A stretch of 35,189 nucleotides of DNA from Moraxella osloensis (GCF_001553955.1 NZ_CP014237.1:1-35189), one strand, 5' to 3'. Positions 7,298-14,958 are shown, counted from the first letter of the stretch. Notes: generated by a model from the sequence alone, not told the origin. Numbers and translations: made by a program.

Positions 7298-8290
7298 TTA
7301 GGCAATCAGCCGCATCGCTTCTTCAAGCCCCTTTTGCTTTAAGTTTGCCCCAGTGCCAAACCAAGCTGAGTCTAACCGATGGTCGGTAGACATAGCCCTG
7401 CGCTCATGGTCAACAAACTCAGTCACGGCACACAATAAGCCATAAGCGGTATCCCGTGCTGAATCAAGATCAGCCCCCCGACCTTGACCGTTAAACATGG
7501 TCATGATTTGGTTCATGGCTTTGGCATTGGGCACTGCCTTTTGGGTTTTCTTATTGGTTGGGAACATAATCAGCGTATCGTCAACGTCATTGAACAAGCG
7601 ATTAAGATAGTTGGTGGCTTGTGCTTGAGTTACCCGCCGTTCAGTAAGCTGCTTCATTTGATACATATGTTCATTCCACTGGTTGATGGAAATACCGAGT
7701 TGGTTTTTCACCTTATCGGCATCAAAGACCGTGCTGTGTGGCACTTTGACCACGCCACCACTTTTATCCGCTAAGCTAATCGCTAAGGTGTTATTACAGA
7801 CGACCCGAATACTGGTAAATTGGGCAGTCGTAGCAAGCGTACCATCACAAGCGGTTGCTAGTAGGATGTAACCGTTTGAAACGTCTTTGCCTTTAAGGGC
7901 TGTGGATTGTCCCGTTTTCGCCAGTGCCCAGAACTTACGACCGCCTTTTAACACACCTGCGGTTTCAAGCTCAAAGTCGGCTTGCTCAGTCAAATCCCGA
8001 TAAAACTCCAAGATTTCACGTGGCTGCACTTCTTGATAGCGCTGACTCACCACGGATAACGGTTCTAGGGTATCTGAGCGATACAGTACCTTGTTATCAG
8101 CAAATGGCATAATGAGCTTGCCGCCTGCGGCATGATTGGCATAGTAGCTGACATCGGATGATTCGATTGTCCAGTCCATGCCTGCTTGTTCTGCCCAAAC
8201 TTCGATAGGCTGATTGGGGGTTAGCTCGTTACCTAAACCGTGCCAAGGGGTTTCGCCAACGTATGCCATTGTTTGTACTTCGTGTGCCAT
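7298..8290 (-). CDS. DUF932 phage/plasmid-related protein
   Basis: A 330-residue member of the DUF932 family (phage/plasmid-like protein TIGR03299), recognised from its N terminus (MAHEVQTMAYVGETPWHGLGNEL) and the conserved centre LLATACDGTLATTAQFTSIRVVCNNTL. The biochemical role is unknown. Members travel with phage-type recombination genes, as here, and a part in DNA recombination or plasmid/ICE maintenance is the usual guess. The start at 8290 is supported by AAAGGAGAAAATCTC before the ATG. It is separated from the upstream zinc-ribbon gene by 47 bp and from the exonuclease gene by a terminator. Confidence 0.88.
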   Translation of the reverse strand: MAHEVQTMAYVGETPWHGLGNELTPNQPIEVWAEQAGMDWTIESSDVSYYANHAAGGKLIMPFADNKVLYRSDTLEPLSVVSQRYQEVQPREILEFYRDLTEQADFELETAGVLKGGRKFWALAKTGQSTALKGKDVSNGYILLATACDGTLATTAQFTSIRVVCNNTLAISLADKSGGVVKVPHSTVFDADKVKNQLGISINQWNEHMYQMKQLTERRVTQAQATNYLNRLFNDVDDTLIMFPTNKKTQKAVPNAKAMNQIMTMFNGQGRGADLDSARDTAYGLLCAVTEFVDHERRAMSTDHRLDSAWFGTGANLKQKGLEEAMRLIA

Positions 8291-8337
8291 GAGATTTTCT
8301 CCTTTTTGTGTTAAGTTTAATAGATTGATTGGATAGG

Positions 8338-8643
8338 CTATGTCCCATTTAGGGTTGTTGCATCAAAGACATATTCACAGTCAATGCACTGCATTTGCTG
8401 TGAACCTGGAAAGATGGTGAATTTGGTTTGTACTAAACTTATCGCAATATTAGCGACCGTGCTGATGGCAATACCTGCATAGGGTGGCAGTCGATAAGCA
8501 TTACAAATACTGGAACTTAACCCCTCTATAATCCTAGGATGCAATAGTGTCTGGTTTAGGGGTAAGCTGAAGTTAATATTGTCATTGCCCAGCTTGTATA
8601 CATTGGATGAATGACAGTTAGGACATAAGGTTTTTATGGGCAT
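8338..8643 (-). CDS. Small zinc-ribbon-like hypothetical protein
   Basis: A 101-residue protein with an N-terminal CPNCHSS and a C-terminal CIDCEY pair of cysteines, which together could bind one zinc ion. Between them a hydrophobic, Gly/Ala-containing stretch (PPYAGIAISTVANIAISLV) could be one membrane helix or a buried core. ATG 8643 is preferred over the longer frame to 8745 because ACAAGGAGTTTCT precedes it; the longer frame runs through a transcription terminator. It is the first gene of the recombination operon. Function unknown. Confidence 0.65.
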   Translation of the reverse strand: MPIKTLCPNCHSSNVYKLGNDNINFSLPLNQTLLHPRIIEGLSSSICNAYRLPPYAGIAISTVANIAISLVQTKFTIFPGSQQMQCIDCEYVFDATTLNGT

Positions 8644-8675
8644 AGAAACTCCTTGTGAGGTCAAATTTGTGGCAT

Positions 8676-8706
8676 AAAAAAAGGTCTGCTTTTTAGGGCA
8701 GACCTT
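8676..8706 (-). terminator. Terminator in the leader of the recombination operon (attenuator-like)
   Basis: On the minus strand, AAGGTCTGC/GCAGACCTT (8681-8689 with 8698-8706) forms a 9-bp stem with an 8-base loop and seven T (8682-8676), then ATGCC. It lies between the apparent promoter near 8829 and the first gene at 8643, with no supported gene in between. Full transcription of the operon would have to pass it. Confidence 0.75.
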
Positions 8707-8819
8707 AGGTGTAACTCTGATTACCATAAGCCATTGAATTCTCAATGGTTATGTCGTATGGATGATATATATTTGAATTATTTTAGGTATGGAATTAAAC
8801 TCTATATTTCCTAAATTAT

Positions 8820-8895
8820 TGTATATACATTATATAAAAAATAACTTGATTTAATAAGGTTTTTAGGTATAATTTTATTATAAAATGTATATACA
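8820..8895. promoter_or_regulatory. Divergent promoter with two TGTATATACA palindromes
   Basis: Two identical 10-bp palindromes TGTATATACA lie at 8820-8829 and 8886-8895, within a larger imperfect inverted repeat. Between them the plus strand has TTGATT (8846-8851), 16 bases and TATAAT (8868-8873), a good sigma-70 promoter for the toxin gene. On the minus strand TATAAT (8834-8829) abuts the left palindrome and could be the -10 of the recombination operon. A repressor binding both sites, perhaps the RHH antitoxin, could control both directions. Confidence 0.6.
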
Positions 8896-8934
8896 CTTTG
8901 ATTAATTAGATCTGTTGATTAAATAGGGGGCATA

Positions 8935-9258
8935 GTGGTTGAAAAAGATACACATGATAACGTAGAACCTGGTTTTGTAATATCACCTAAAATTTTAGAT
9001 AAACTTGATGTAAAACATGGTGTAACTAGAGAGGAAGTCATTCAATGTTTTTATAACAAAAATAATGAAGATGACCTTATAGATAATAGGGAACAGAACA
9101 GGACTATGCCTCCTACCCTATGGTTTCTTGCCGAAACTAACTGTGGTAGATTATTAAAGATAGTTTACGTCTTCAGAGAGGACAATAGCACATTTTATGT
9201 GAAATCAGCGTATGAGCCCAACTCAACTGAAATTCACATATTTAATAAATATTCTTAA
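8935..9258 (+). CDS. BrnT-like toxin (family often misnamed ADP-ribosyl-dinitrogen reductase hydrolase)
   Basis: A 107-residue protein with the layout of small RelE-fold toxins related to BrnT: VISPKILDKLDVKHGVTREEVIQCF, then PPTLWFLAETNCGRLLKIVYVFRED, then the C-terminal SAYEP…IFNKYS. Relatives are commonly paired with CopG/RHH antitoxins and are thought to be ribonucleases; that activity is inferred. The GTG start at 8935 is supported by a purine-rich AGGGGG seven bases upstream. An RHH gene follows 160-175 bp downstream, which is a wide gap for such a pair. The promoter at 8846-8873 reads into it. Confidence 0.7.
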   Translation: MVEKDTHDNVEPGFVISPKILDKLDVKHGVTREEVIQCFYNKNNEDDLIDNREQNRTMPPTLWFLAETNCGRLLKIVYVFREDNSTFYVKSAYEPNSTEIHIFNKYS

Positions 9259-9306
9259 GCGTAGGTAGTATAAAAGTTACTACTTAGACTGATAAAAGTG
9301 TAAATT

Positions 9307-9360
9307 TTGAATTTAAATATATCATTTGCTGAGGAAAGCATTAAATATATTTAAATTCAA
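9307..9360. repeat. Perfect 16-bp inverted repeat between toxin and antitoxin genes
   Basis: TTGAATTTAAATATAT (9307-9322) and ATATATTTAAATTCAA (9345-9360) are exact inverted repeats around a 22-base spacer containing GAGGAAAG. There is no T-run after it. It may weaken read-through, act as an operator for a separate antitoxin promoter, or extrude as a cruciform. Confidence 0.7.
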
Positions 9361-9433
9361 GAGTTTAGACATTTATTGGTGATAGGCTACATATGCCTAT
9401 AGTTAAGATTTATATGATATGATGAGAAAAATT

Positions 9434-9814
9434 ATGAACACACAAGACGACGTTAAAGCCTTCGAAGAAGCAGTATTTGCAGATGCTGATAAATGGGGAT
9501 CAAGAGAGCTTGGGGCAGACGAAGCTTTTGTAGACACTTATAAATCTAAGAAAGTGAAAAAGATTTTGGATAATGCAAATAAAGGTAAGACACAACTCAT
9601 CTCCATTAGAATGCCTGTAGCGCTAGTAGAAGATTTAAAATTGATTGGCGAATCAGAAAATTTAGGATATCAAACATTGGTTAAAAATGTTCTACAACGT
9701 TTTGTAGATGCGGAAAATAGAAAGAAATTTAACCAAGTGATAAGTGAAAAGAGACAGCTTGAGATTGAGCTTGCGGCTGCTCGGCTAGAGTTAAAACAGT
9801 TAAAACAAGCCTAA
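9434..9814 (+). CDS. CopG/RHH antitoxin partner of the BrnT-like toxin
   Basis: From ATG 9434 (MNTQDDVKAFEEAV...) the protein is 126 residues; ATG 9419 would add five. The central segment ISIRMPVALVEDLKLIGESENLGYQTLVKNVLQRFV is a ribbon-helix-helix DNA-binding unit, as in BrnA/CopG antitoxins. The tail from about 100 is a charged coiled-coil-like helix (KRQLEIELAAARLELKQLKQ). The N-terminal region, acidic and Ala-rich, would be the toxin-neutralising part. The gene order toxin first, antitoxin second is as in brnTA. The Tn3-type element begins four bases after the stop codon. Confidence 0.75.
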   Translation: MNTQDDVKAFEEAVFADADKWGSRELGADEAFVDTYKSKKVKKILDNANKGKTQLISIRMPVALVEDLKLIGESENLGYQTLVKNVLQRFVDAENRKKFNQVISEKRQLEIELAAARLELKQLKQA

Positions 9815-9817
9815 CAA

Positions 9818-9855
9818 GGGGGCATCACAGAATTCGGGCCATATTGTACGCTAAG
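9818..9855 (+). repeat. Left 38-bp Tn3-family terminal inverted repeat
   Basis: It starts GGGGGCATCACAGAATTCGG and ends TGTACGCTAAG. The GGGG start, AGAATTCGG centre and TACGCTAAG end match the Tn3/Tn501-type consensus. It matches the right repeat at about 33 of 38 positions and abuts the antitoxin gene. Confidence 0.85.
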
Positions 9856-9935
9856 GAATTTTGCCGAGTTTTAAACTGAGTATAGTATAGCACTCTCATG
9901 CCTTTAGGATATTTATGAAGCAATGTGTTGCCCAC

Positions 9936-10685
9936 TTACAGGGTAGGCTTCCTCCCCCTGCGCTTGATTTTCGGCTGTTCCAAATCTGACGGCTCAAAAA
10001 GCGGTTGATTGTCCTTATCTTTGGACGCTTGCTGCTCATTGCGCCATTTTTTCGCATTGACGATAGTATCGTTTGATACATTGAGCGTTTCTTTGATCTC
10101 TTTGTAAGTATGGTGGCTATCAATCAACCGTAAAATACGTTCGTATTGCTTGGTGTTTGCCTGCTTGCCTTTATACTTAGTACGGTGCGTTTTAGGATCA
10201 GCTAACACCTTATCAATACCCTGACGTTGTCGGTATCGACGTTTATCATAATCATTTCTAGCAATGGTCGCTAGAATCTGAATCATCATATCGTTCATAC
10301 CTTTCATGACAGCCCGAGTGATATCATCATGGGTGGTAATATCGGCTTTCAAGGGTTCATGAGATAACGGCAATGACATAACCACCAACTTAACGCCCTT
10401 AGCCTTGATACGTCCGTCTAGTATTTCCCATTCACTTGGCTTTAAGCGTGTTAGCCGATCAATATCCTCCACCAGTAGAATATCACCATTGCCTTGACTG
10501 TCAGTATCACAATCCGCTAATAGTTGGTTAAGCTGTGGTCGATTAAGCTTTGTGCCACTTTCATTCTCACGATAAAAAACATCAATCTTTTGTCCAAACT
10601 GTTTGACAAAATCTTTCAGCGACTGTTCAGCTCGATTGGCATCTTGTTTATTGGTACTGGCTCTTAAATAAGCTCGGATTGTCAT
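9936..10685 (-). CDS. Serine recombinase (resolvase/invertase family)
   Basis: A 249-residue small serine recombinase. The N-terminal catalytic domain has the nucleophile Ser10 in YLRASTNKQD, then FYRENESGTKLNRPQLNQLL and LLVEDIDRLTRL, the arginine-bearing motifs of the family. The long helix and C-terminal helix-turn-helix (HTYKEIKETLNVSNDTIVNAKKW) bind the recombination site. A very basic tail (KIKRRGRKPTL) follows. It lies inside the Tn3-type inverted repeats, so it is most likely a cointegrate resolvase with its res site upstream (10686-11013). ATG 10685 has no clear Shine-Dalgarno sequence. Confidence 0.85.
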   Translation of the reverse strand: MTIRAYLRASTNKQDANRAEQSLKDFVKQFGQKIDVFYRENESGTKLNRPQLNQLLADCDTDSQGNGDILLVEDIDRLTRLKPSEWEILDGRIKAKGVKLVVMSLPLSHEPLKADITTHDDITRAVMKGMNDMMIQILATIARNDYDKRRYRQRQGIDKVLADPKTHRTKYKGKQANTKQYERILRLIDSHHTYKEIKETLNVSNDTIVNAKKWRNEQQASKDKDNQPLFEPSDLEQPKIKRRGRKPTL

Positions 10686-11013
10686 GATTATTAATCTGAT
10701 TTAGTTTAATTCAATCGGTGTAATCTGTTTAGAGTAAAATATAGCACTATAATAGATTAAATAACAGTTATTTTGGATGGGATTTTATAAACCGATTGAG
10801 ATATACCCTTAAAAGATTAATTAAAATCTAGATTAAGTTAGTCAAGGTAAAATTATCATGCTAGTTTATTGGCTTTTTGCTATTTATTAAAACCAAAATA
10901 ATCAAATTACGTGAAATTGTGATTAAAAAGGTTTCATGTAGTGTTACTTCTATCAATTCTTAAGAATTTGCCTTATTTTTTGCGAAAAAATCGAATAAGA
11001 ATCAGCAAAATTG
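10686..11013. other. Upstream region of the recombinase, probable res site
   Basis: About 330 AT-rich bases without a gene. A perfect 9-bp inverted pair TCAATCGGT (10711-10719) and ACCGATTGA (10791-10799) is placed where resolvase sites normally lie. I cannot define the three subsites expected of a full res. Confidence 0.4.
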
Positions 11014-11051
11014 CTTAGCATACATTATGGTCCGAATTCTCAGATGACCCC
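11014..11051 (-). repeat. Right 38-bp Tn3-family terminal inverted repeat
   Basis: Read on the minus strand it begins GGGGTCATCTGAGAATTCGG and ends TGTATGCTAAG. It ends 96 bp before the sigma-54 promoter of the eat-eut genes. Confidence 0.85.
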
Positions 11052-11147
11052 AATCAATACACCATTTTGGAAATGAAATTTAGATTATATGGGATATTTC
11101 GAACAGAATACATTATAACTTATTGATTTATTTAAATATTATTAATA

Positions 11148-11163
11148 TGGCATGAAATTTGCA
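11148..11163 (+). promoter_or_regulatory. Sigma-54 (RpoN) promoter of the eat-eutBC operon
   Basis: TGGCATGAAATTTGCA matches the -24/-12 consensus, with GG and GC 12 bases apart. It lies 35 bp before the eat start codon. In Pseudomonas aeruginosa the equivalent operon uses RpoN and the activator EatR; no such activator gene is on this plasmid. Confidence 0.8.
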
Positions 11164-11197
11164 TTGCCTTGTGTACACGATAAAGTGAGTTAATATT

Positions 11198-12574
11198 ATG
11201 AATAATTCAAATCACCAACTCAAAAAAGTACTCGGTACTGTTTCGCTATGGAGCATCGCAGTGGGCTTAGTCATTAGCGGTGAATATTTTGGTTGGAGCT
11301 ATGGTTGGGGCAAAGCTGGTACATTAGGCTTTTTAGTTGCGACTACTCTTATTGCCGTTATGTATACTACCTTTATTTTTAGTTTTACCGAACTCACTAC
11401 GGCCATTCCACATGTCGGCGGCCCTTATGCGTACGCCAAACGAGCTTTCGGTGATAAAGGGGGTTTTCTTGCAGGTTATGCGACGCTTATCGAGTTTGTT
11501 TTTGCGCCACCTGCTATTGCGTTGGCGATTGGGGCGTATCTAAATGTGCAATTTCCAGAAATTAATGCCAAATATATAGCCGTTGGTGCATATTTTGTAT
11601 TTATGCTGCTAAATTGGTTAGGAGTAAGTATTGCGGCTGCCTTTGAATTAGTTGTGACTATTTTAGCCATTGGTGAACTATTGATGTTTATGGGTATTGT
11701 GGCGCCTGGTTGGAGTTGGAGTAACTTTGCAGCGTATGGCTGGGCAGGTAGTAATCATTTTTCTATGTCAGCTATTAGCGGTATTTTAGCAGCCATGCCT
11801 TTTGCGATTTGGTTTTTCTTGGCGATTGAAGGGGCAGCAATGGCGGCAGAAGAAGCCAAAGACCCCGCTCATACCATCCCCAAAGCTTACATCGCAGGGA
11901 TTTTGACTTTGGTATTTTTGGCATTTGGTGTGATGATTATGGCAGGCGGTGTGGGTGATTGGCGACAATTTTCTGATGTAAACGATCCATTGCCACAAGC
12001 GATGAAAGTCGTTGTTGGAGAAAATAGCGGTTGGCTACATTTATTGGTTTGGATTGGTTTATTTGGTCTAGTTGCCTCTTTCCACGGCATTATAATGGGT
12101 TATTCTCGACAAATCTTTGCTTTGGCTCGAGAAGGCTTTTTACCTAAGCGATTAGGACAACTAAATCCCAAATTTAAAACCCCAGGGGCAGCAATCTTGA
12201 CCGGCGGCGTGATCGGGATTACGGCAATTTTTAGTGATAATTTGATTAAATTTAATGATCAAAGCTTGACAGCAAATATTGTTACGCTATCTGTATTTGG
12301 TGCACTCAATATGTATTTGGTGTCTATGGCAGCCTTGTTTAAATTGCGTCGTAGTGAACCAAATTTATATCGCCCTTTCAAAGCGCCTTTTTACCCTGTG
12401 TTTCCTGCGGTTGCATTAGGCTTAGGTTTGTTTAGTTTACTTGCAATGATTTATTTTAATTTTAGTTTATTTGTTTTATACATAGTATTAATGGCGATTG
12501 CGTATGGCGTAATGATGATGCTGCGCAATAAACATTTGGCAAGTATTGCCAATAAACCATTAACTGCCCTGTAA
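11198..12574 (+). CDS. eat: Ethanolamine permease (APC superfamily)
   Basis: A 458-residue inner-membrane permease expected to import ethanolamine. Roughly twelve hydrophobic segments are visible, and the sequence MNNSNHQLKKVLGTVSLWSIAVGLVISGEYFGWSYGWGKAG is characteristic of the ethanolamine permease branch of the APC superfamily. Further family features are AIPHVGGPYAYAKRAFGDKGGFLAGY and FLAIEGAAMAAEEAKDPAHTIPKAY. The start at 11198 follows AAAGTGAG and the sigma-54 promoter. eutB begins 25 bp downstream, so the three genes should be one transcript. This is the arrangement of Pseudomonas and Acinetobacter, which degrade ethanolamine without a microcompartment. Confidence 0.92.
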   Translation: MNNSNHQLKKVLGTVSLWSIAVGLVISGEYFGWSYGWGKAGTLGFLVATTLIAVMYTTFIFSFTELTTAIPHVGGPYAYAKRAFGDKGGFLAGYATLIEFVFAPPAIALAIGAYLNVQFPEINAKYIAVGAYFVFMLLNWLGVSIAAAFELVVTILAIGELLMFMGIVAPGWSWSNFAAYGWAGSNHFSMSAISGILAAMPFAIWFFLAIEGAAMAAEEAKDPAHTIPKAYIAGILTLVFLAFGVMIMAGGVGDWRQFSDVNDPLPQAMKVVVGENSGWLHLLVWIGLFGLVASFHGIIMGYSRQIFALAREGFLPKRLGQLNPKFKTPGAAILTGGVIGITAIFSDNLIKFNDQSLTANIVTLSVFGALNMYLVSMAALFKLRRSEPNLYRPFKAPFYPVFPAVALGLGLFSLLAMIYFNFSLFVLYIVLMAIAYGVMMMLRNKHLASIANKPLTAL

Positions 12575-12599
12575 GCACAGTAGACAGTAGGATAATAAC

Positions 12600-14003
12600 A
12601 TGCGTTTTTCAACCACGATTGCCAACCATGTTTGGCAATTTGACAGTCTCAAAGAAGTGATGGCGAAAGCAAGTCCATTACGCTCAGGTGATGTACTTGC
12701 TGGCGTTGCTGCGACCACAAATATTGAACGAATGGCAGCTCGCTTTGTACTCGCTGATTTACCATTACGCATATTTTTGGATGAGCCATTGCTTGATGAC
12801 AGTGTGGATGAGGTTAGCCGCTTGATTCGCCAACAGCATGATAGCGTGGCTTTTGTGCCATTTGGTAACATCAGCATTGGTGAATTTAGAAATTGGTTAT
12901 TAAGCGAACATGCCACTACGCAGATTTTGCAAGATTGCAAGTGGGCATTTACCCCTGAAATGGTAGCAGCAGTGAGCAAACTAATGCGCAATCAAGATTT
13001 GATTGCGGTTGCTGCCAAATGTCAAACGATTACTGCGTTTCGCAATACCATTGGTTTACCAGATAGGGTATCGGTACGCATCCAACCCAATCACCCGACC
13101 GATGATATGCGGGGTGTAATTGCTTCAACGTTTGATGGGTTATTGTATGGCATGGGCGATGCGGTAATTGGTATCAATCCAGCGTCAGATAGCATGCCGA
13201 TTTTGGGTGATTTGTCCAAAATGTTTGATGCGTTAATCCATGAGTACGAGATACCGACACAGTCTTGCGTATTGACCCATATCACTAACACCATTGAACT
13301 TATCAATCAAGGTGTGCCTGTGGATTTGGTGTTTCAATCAATTGGGGGCACAGAAGCGGTCAATCGCTCATTTGGGGTGGATTTAGCAATTCTAAAAGAA
13401 GGCTATGAAGCAGGGCTGTCGCTCAATCGTGGCACCGTTGGGCAGAATGTCATGTACTTTGAAACAGGGCAAGGCAGTGCTTTGTCTGCCAATGCACATT
13501 ATGACATTGACCAACAAACTTGTGAAGTGCGCGCCTACGCCGTGGCACGGCAGTTTAATCCGCTGTTAATCAACACGGTAGTTGGGTTTATCGGTCCTGA
13601 ATACTTGGCAGATGGCAAACAAATCTTGCGAGCGGCATTAGAAGACCATTTTTGTGGCAAACTGTTAGGCTTGCCGATGGGCTGTGATGTCTGCTATACC
13701 AATCACTGCGATGCCGACCAAGATGATATGGACAGTATTATTGTGTCACTGGTGGCGGCAGGACTGACATTCTTAATTGGGGTGCCAGGGGCAGATGACA
13801 TTATGCTCAACTACCAAAGCACCAGCTTTCATGATGCTCGTTTTATCCGAGAAACACTCAAAAAACGAGCCGCTCCTGAATTTGAAGCATGGCTGCAAAA
13901 AATGCAACTTACCGACCCCCAAGGGCATTTATTATCCGATGGCAAACGTTTTTTAATGGCACCTGATAACTTGAGCGTGAATTATGGCTACCCCTATCAA
14001 TAA
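12600..14003 (+). CDS. eutB: Ethanolamine ammonia-lyase large subunit EutB
   Basis: The catalytic TIM-barrel subunit that converts ethanolamine to acetaldehyde and ammonia with adenosylcobalamin. At 467 residues it is close to the usual ~455-465. Diagnostic stretches include LRSGDVLAGVAA, NHPTDDMRGVIASTFDGLLYGMGDAVIGINPASD, LVFQSIGGTEAVNRSFGVDL, GQNVMYFETGQGSALSANAHYDIDQQT and GLPMGCDVCYTNHCDADQDDMD. The ATG has TAGGATAATAAC upstream. eutC overlaps its 3' end, as expected for coupled translation of the two subunits. No eut shell or reactivase gene is present, and B12 must come from the host or medium. Confidence 0.96.
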   Translation: MRFSTTIANHVWQFDSLKEVMAKASPLRSGDVLAGVAATTNIERMAARFVLADLPLRIFLDEPLLDDSVDEVSRLIRQQHDSVAFVPFGNISIGEFRNWLLSEHATTQILQDCKWAFTPEMVAAVSKLMRNQDLIAVAAKCQTITAFRNTIGLPDRVSVRIQPNHPTDDMRGVIASTFDGLLYGMGDAVIGINPASDSMPILGDLSKMFDALIHEYEIPTQSCVLTHITNTIELINQGVPVDLVFQSIGGTEAVNRSFGVDLAILKEGYEAGLSLNRGTVGQNVMYFETGQGSALSANAHYDIDQQTCEVRAYAVARQFNPLLINTVVGFIGPEYLADGKQILRAALEDHFCGKLLGLPMGCDVCYTNHCDADQDDMDSIIVSLVAAGLTFLIGVPGADDIMLNYQSTSFHDARFIRETLKKRAAPEFEAWLQKMQLTDPQGHLLSDGKRFLMAPDNLSVNYGYPYQ

Positions 14004-14841
14004 CTTGATGAATCAAACTTCCGTCAACAAAGACGTCATCACCGACCAAAGCGTCACGACCAATGACTGGCAAGATTGGCGAGCGTTGACCCAAGCTCGT
14101 ATTGCAATAGGGCGGGTCGGGGCGGCATTACCCACCCAAGAGGTGTTAAATTTTGGTCTCGCTCATGCCCAAGCCTGTGATGCGATTCATACCCCGTTGG
14201 ATGTTGATTTACTCACTCACCAACTTGAACAACGAAATTGGCAAGTTGAGCGTGTGCATAGCCAAGCAGCTACTCAAGGAGATAGTCGTGAAACCTATCT
14301 GAGACGTCCCGATTTGGGAAGGCAGTTGGCACTCGAGTGTAAAGAAACTTTTTTACAAAAACACTCACATCAAGCTAGTTTAGCTTATGATTTAGTCTTT
14401 ATGGTCGGTGATGGTTTGTCATCGTTGGCAGTCCAAACCCAAGTCGTGCCACTGCTCGATGCACTCAAAACTTTTCTCAATCCCAACTTGGCCATAGCTC
14501 CTATCTTTATTGCCCAGCAAGCCCGGGTTGCGTTAGGTGATGCCGTCGGTGAACTCGTCAATGCCAAAATGGTTGTGGTATTCATAGGCGAGCGACCCGG
14601 GCTGTCAGCAGCGGATTCGCTAGGGATATATATGACGTATGCTCCCAAAATTGGCAAAAAAGATGCCGAGCGTAACTGTATCTCCAACATTCGTCCAGGT
14701 GGGTTAAGCTCAAGAGCCGCAGCATTTAAATTAAACTGGTTGATTGAGCAAGCTTTTGAACGTCAAGTCACAGGAGTGAATCTCAAAGATGAGAGTGATA
14801 ATCTGTTAAAAATAGCGGAAATGAGCAAAGTGATAGGATAG
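13984..14841 (+). CDS. eutC: Ethanolamine ammonia-lyase small subunit EutC
   Basis: The small, cobalamin-binding subunit of the lyase, 285 residues. Family motifs are visible: LTQARIAIGRVGAALPTQEVLNFGLAHAQACDAIHTPLD, YLRRPDLGRQL, VGDGLSSLAVQ, VVVFIGERPGLSAADSLGIYMTYAPKIG and NCISNIRPGGLS. ATG 13984 overlaps eutB by 20 bases; ATG 14008, just after the eutB stop, is an alternative giving 277 residues. The first 35 residues are poorly conserved. A 20-bp perfect palindrome lies 18 bp after the stop. Confidence 0.95.
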   Translation: MATPINNLMNQTSVNKDVITDQSVTTNDWQDWRALTQARIAIGRVGAALPTQEVLNFGLAHAQACDAIHTPLDVDLLTHQLEQRNWQVERVHSQAATQGDSRETYLRRPDLGRQLALECKETFLQKHSHQASLAYDLVFMVGDGLSSLAVQTQVVPLLDALKTFLNPNLAIAPIFIAQQARVALGDAVGELVNAKMVVVFIGERPGLSAADSLGIYMTYAPKIGKKDAERNCISNIRPGGLSSRAAAFKLNWLIEQAFERQVTGVNLKDESDNLLKIAEMSKVIG

Positions 14842-14858
14842 GGGTTCTTCCAAACGAC

Positions 14859-14878
14859 TATAAAATTCGAATTTTATA
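14859..14878. terminator. Palindrome between eutC and the convergent dehydrogenase
   Basis: TATAAAATTCGAATTTTATA is a perfect 20-bp palindrome followed on the plus strand by AAAATCTTATTTTTTT. The AT-only stem and absence of a loop make it a weak terminator for eutC, but its position at the end of the operon fits. Confidence 0.45.
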
Positions 14879-14958
14879 AAAATCTTATTTTTTTAACTAT
14901 ATAATTTTAAATAAAATATTTAACATAGTGAATCTTATCTGAAGTAATTTACAAATTA

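Larger units (their letters stand above)
9818..11051. mobile_element. Tn3-family-ended element carrying only a serine recombinase (TIME-like)
   Basis: Two 38-bp inverted repeats, beginning with GGGG and ending in CTAAG as in Tn3-family transposons, face inward at 9818-9855 and 11014-11051, giving a 1,234-bp unit. No tnpA is present and only the recombinase gene fits inside, so movement would need a Tn3-family transposase in trans. The 5-bp flanks (AACAA left, AATCA right) are not identical, so a clean target duplication is missing; later deletion, recombination or unequal ancestry may explain this. Confidence 0.8.

Noticed and set aside
8644-8745. N-terminal extension of the zinc-ribbon protein (MRIQWLMV...)
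   Set aside because: It would run through a perfect terminator hairpin, while a strong AAGGAG supports the start at 8643.
9813-11056. A 5-bp target duplication around the Tn3-ended element
   Set aside because: The flanks AACAA and AATCA differ at two positions, so a duplication cannot be claimed.
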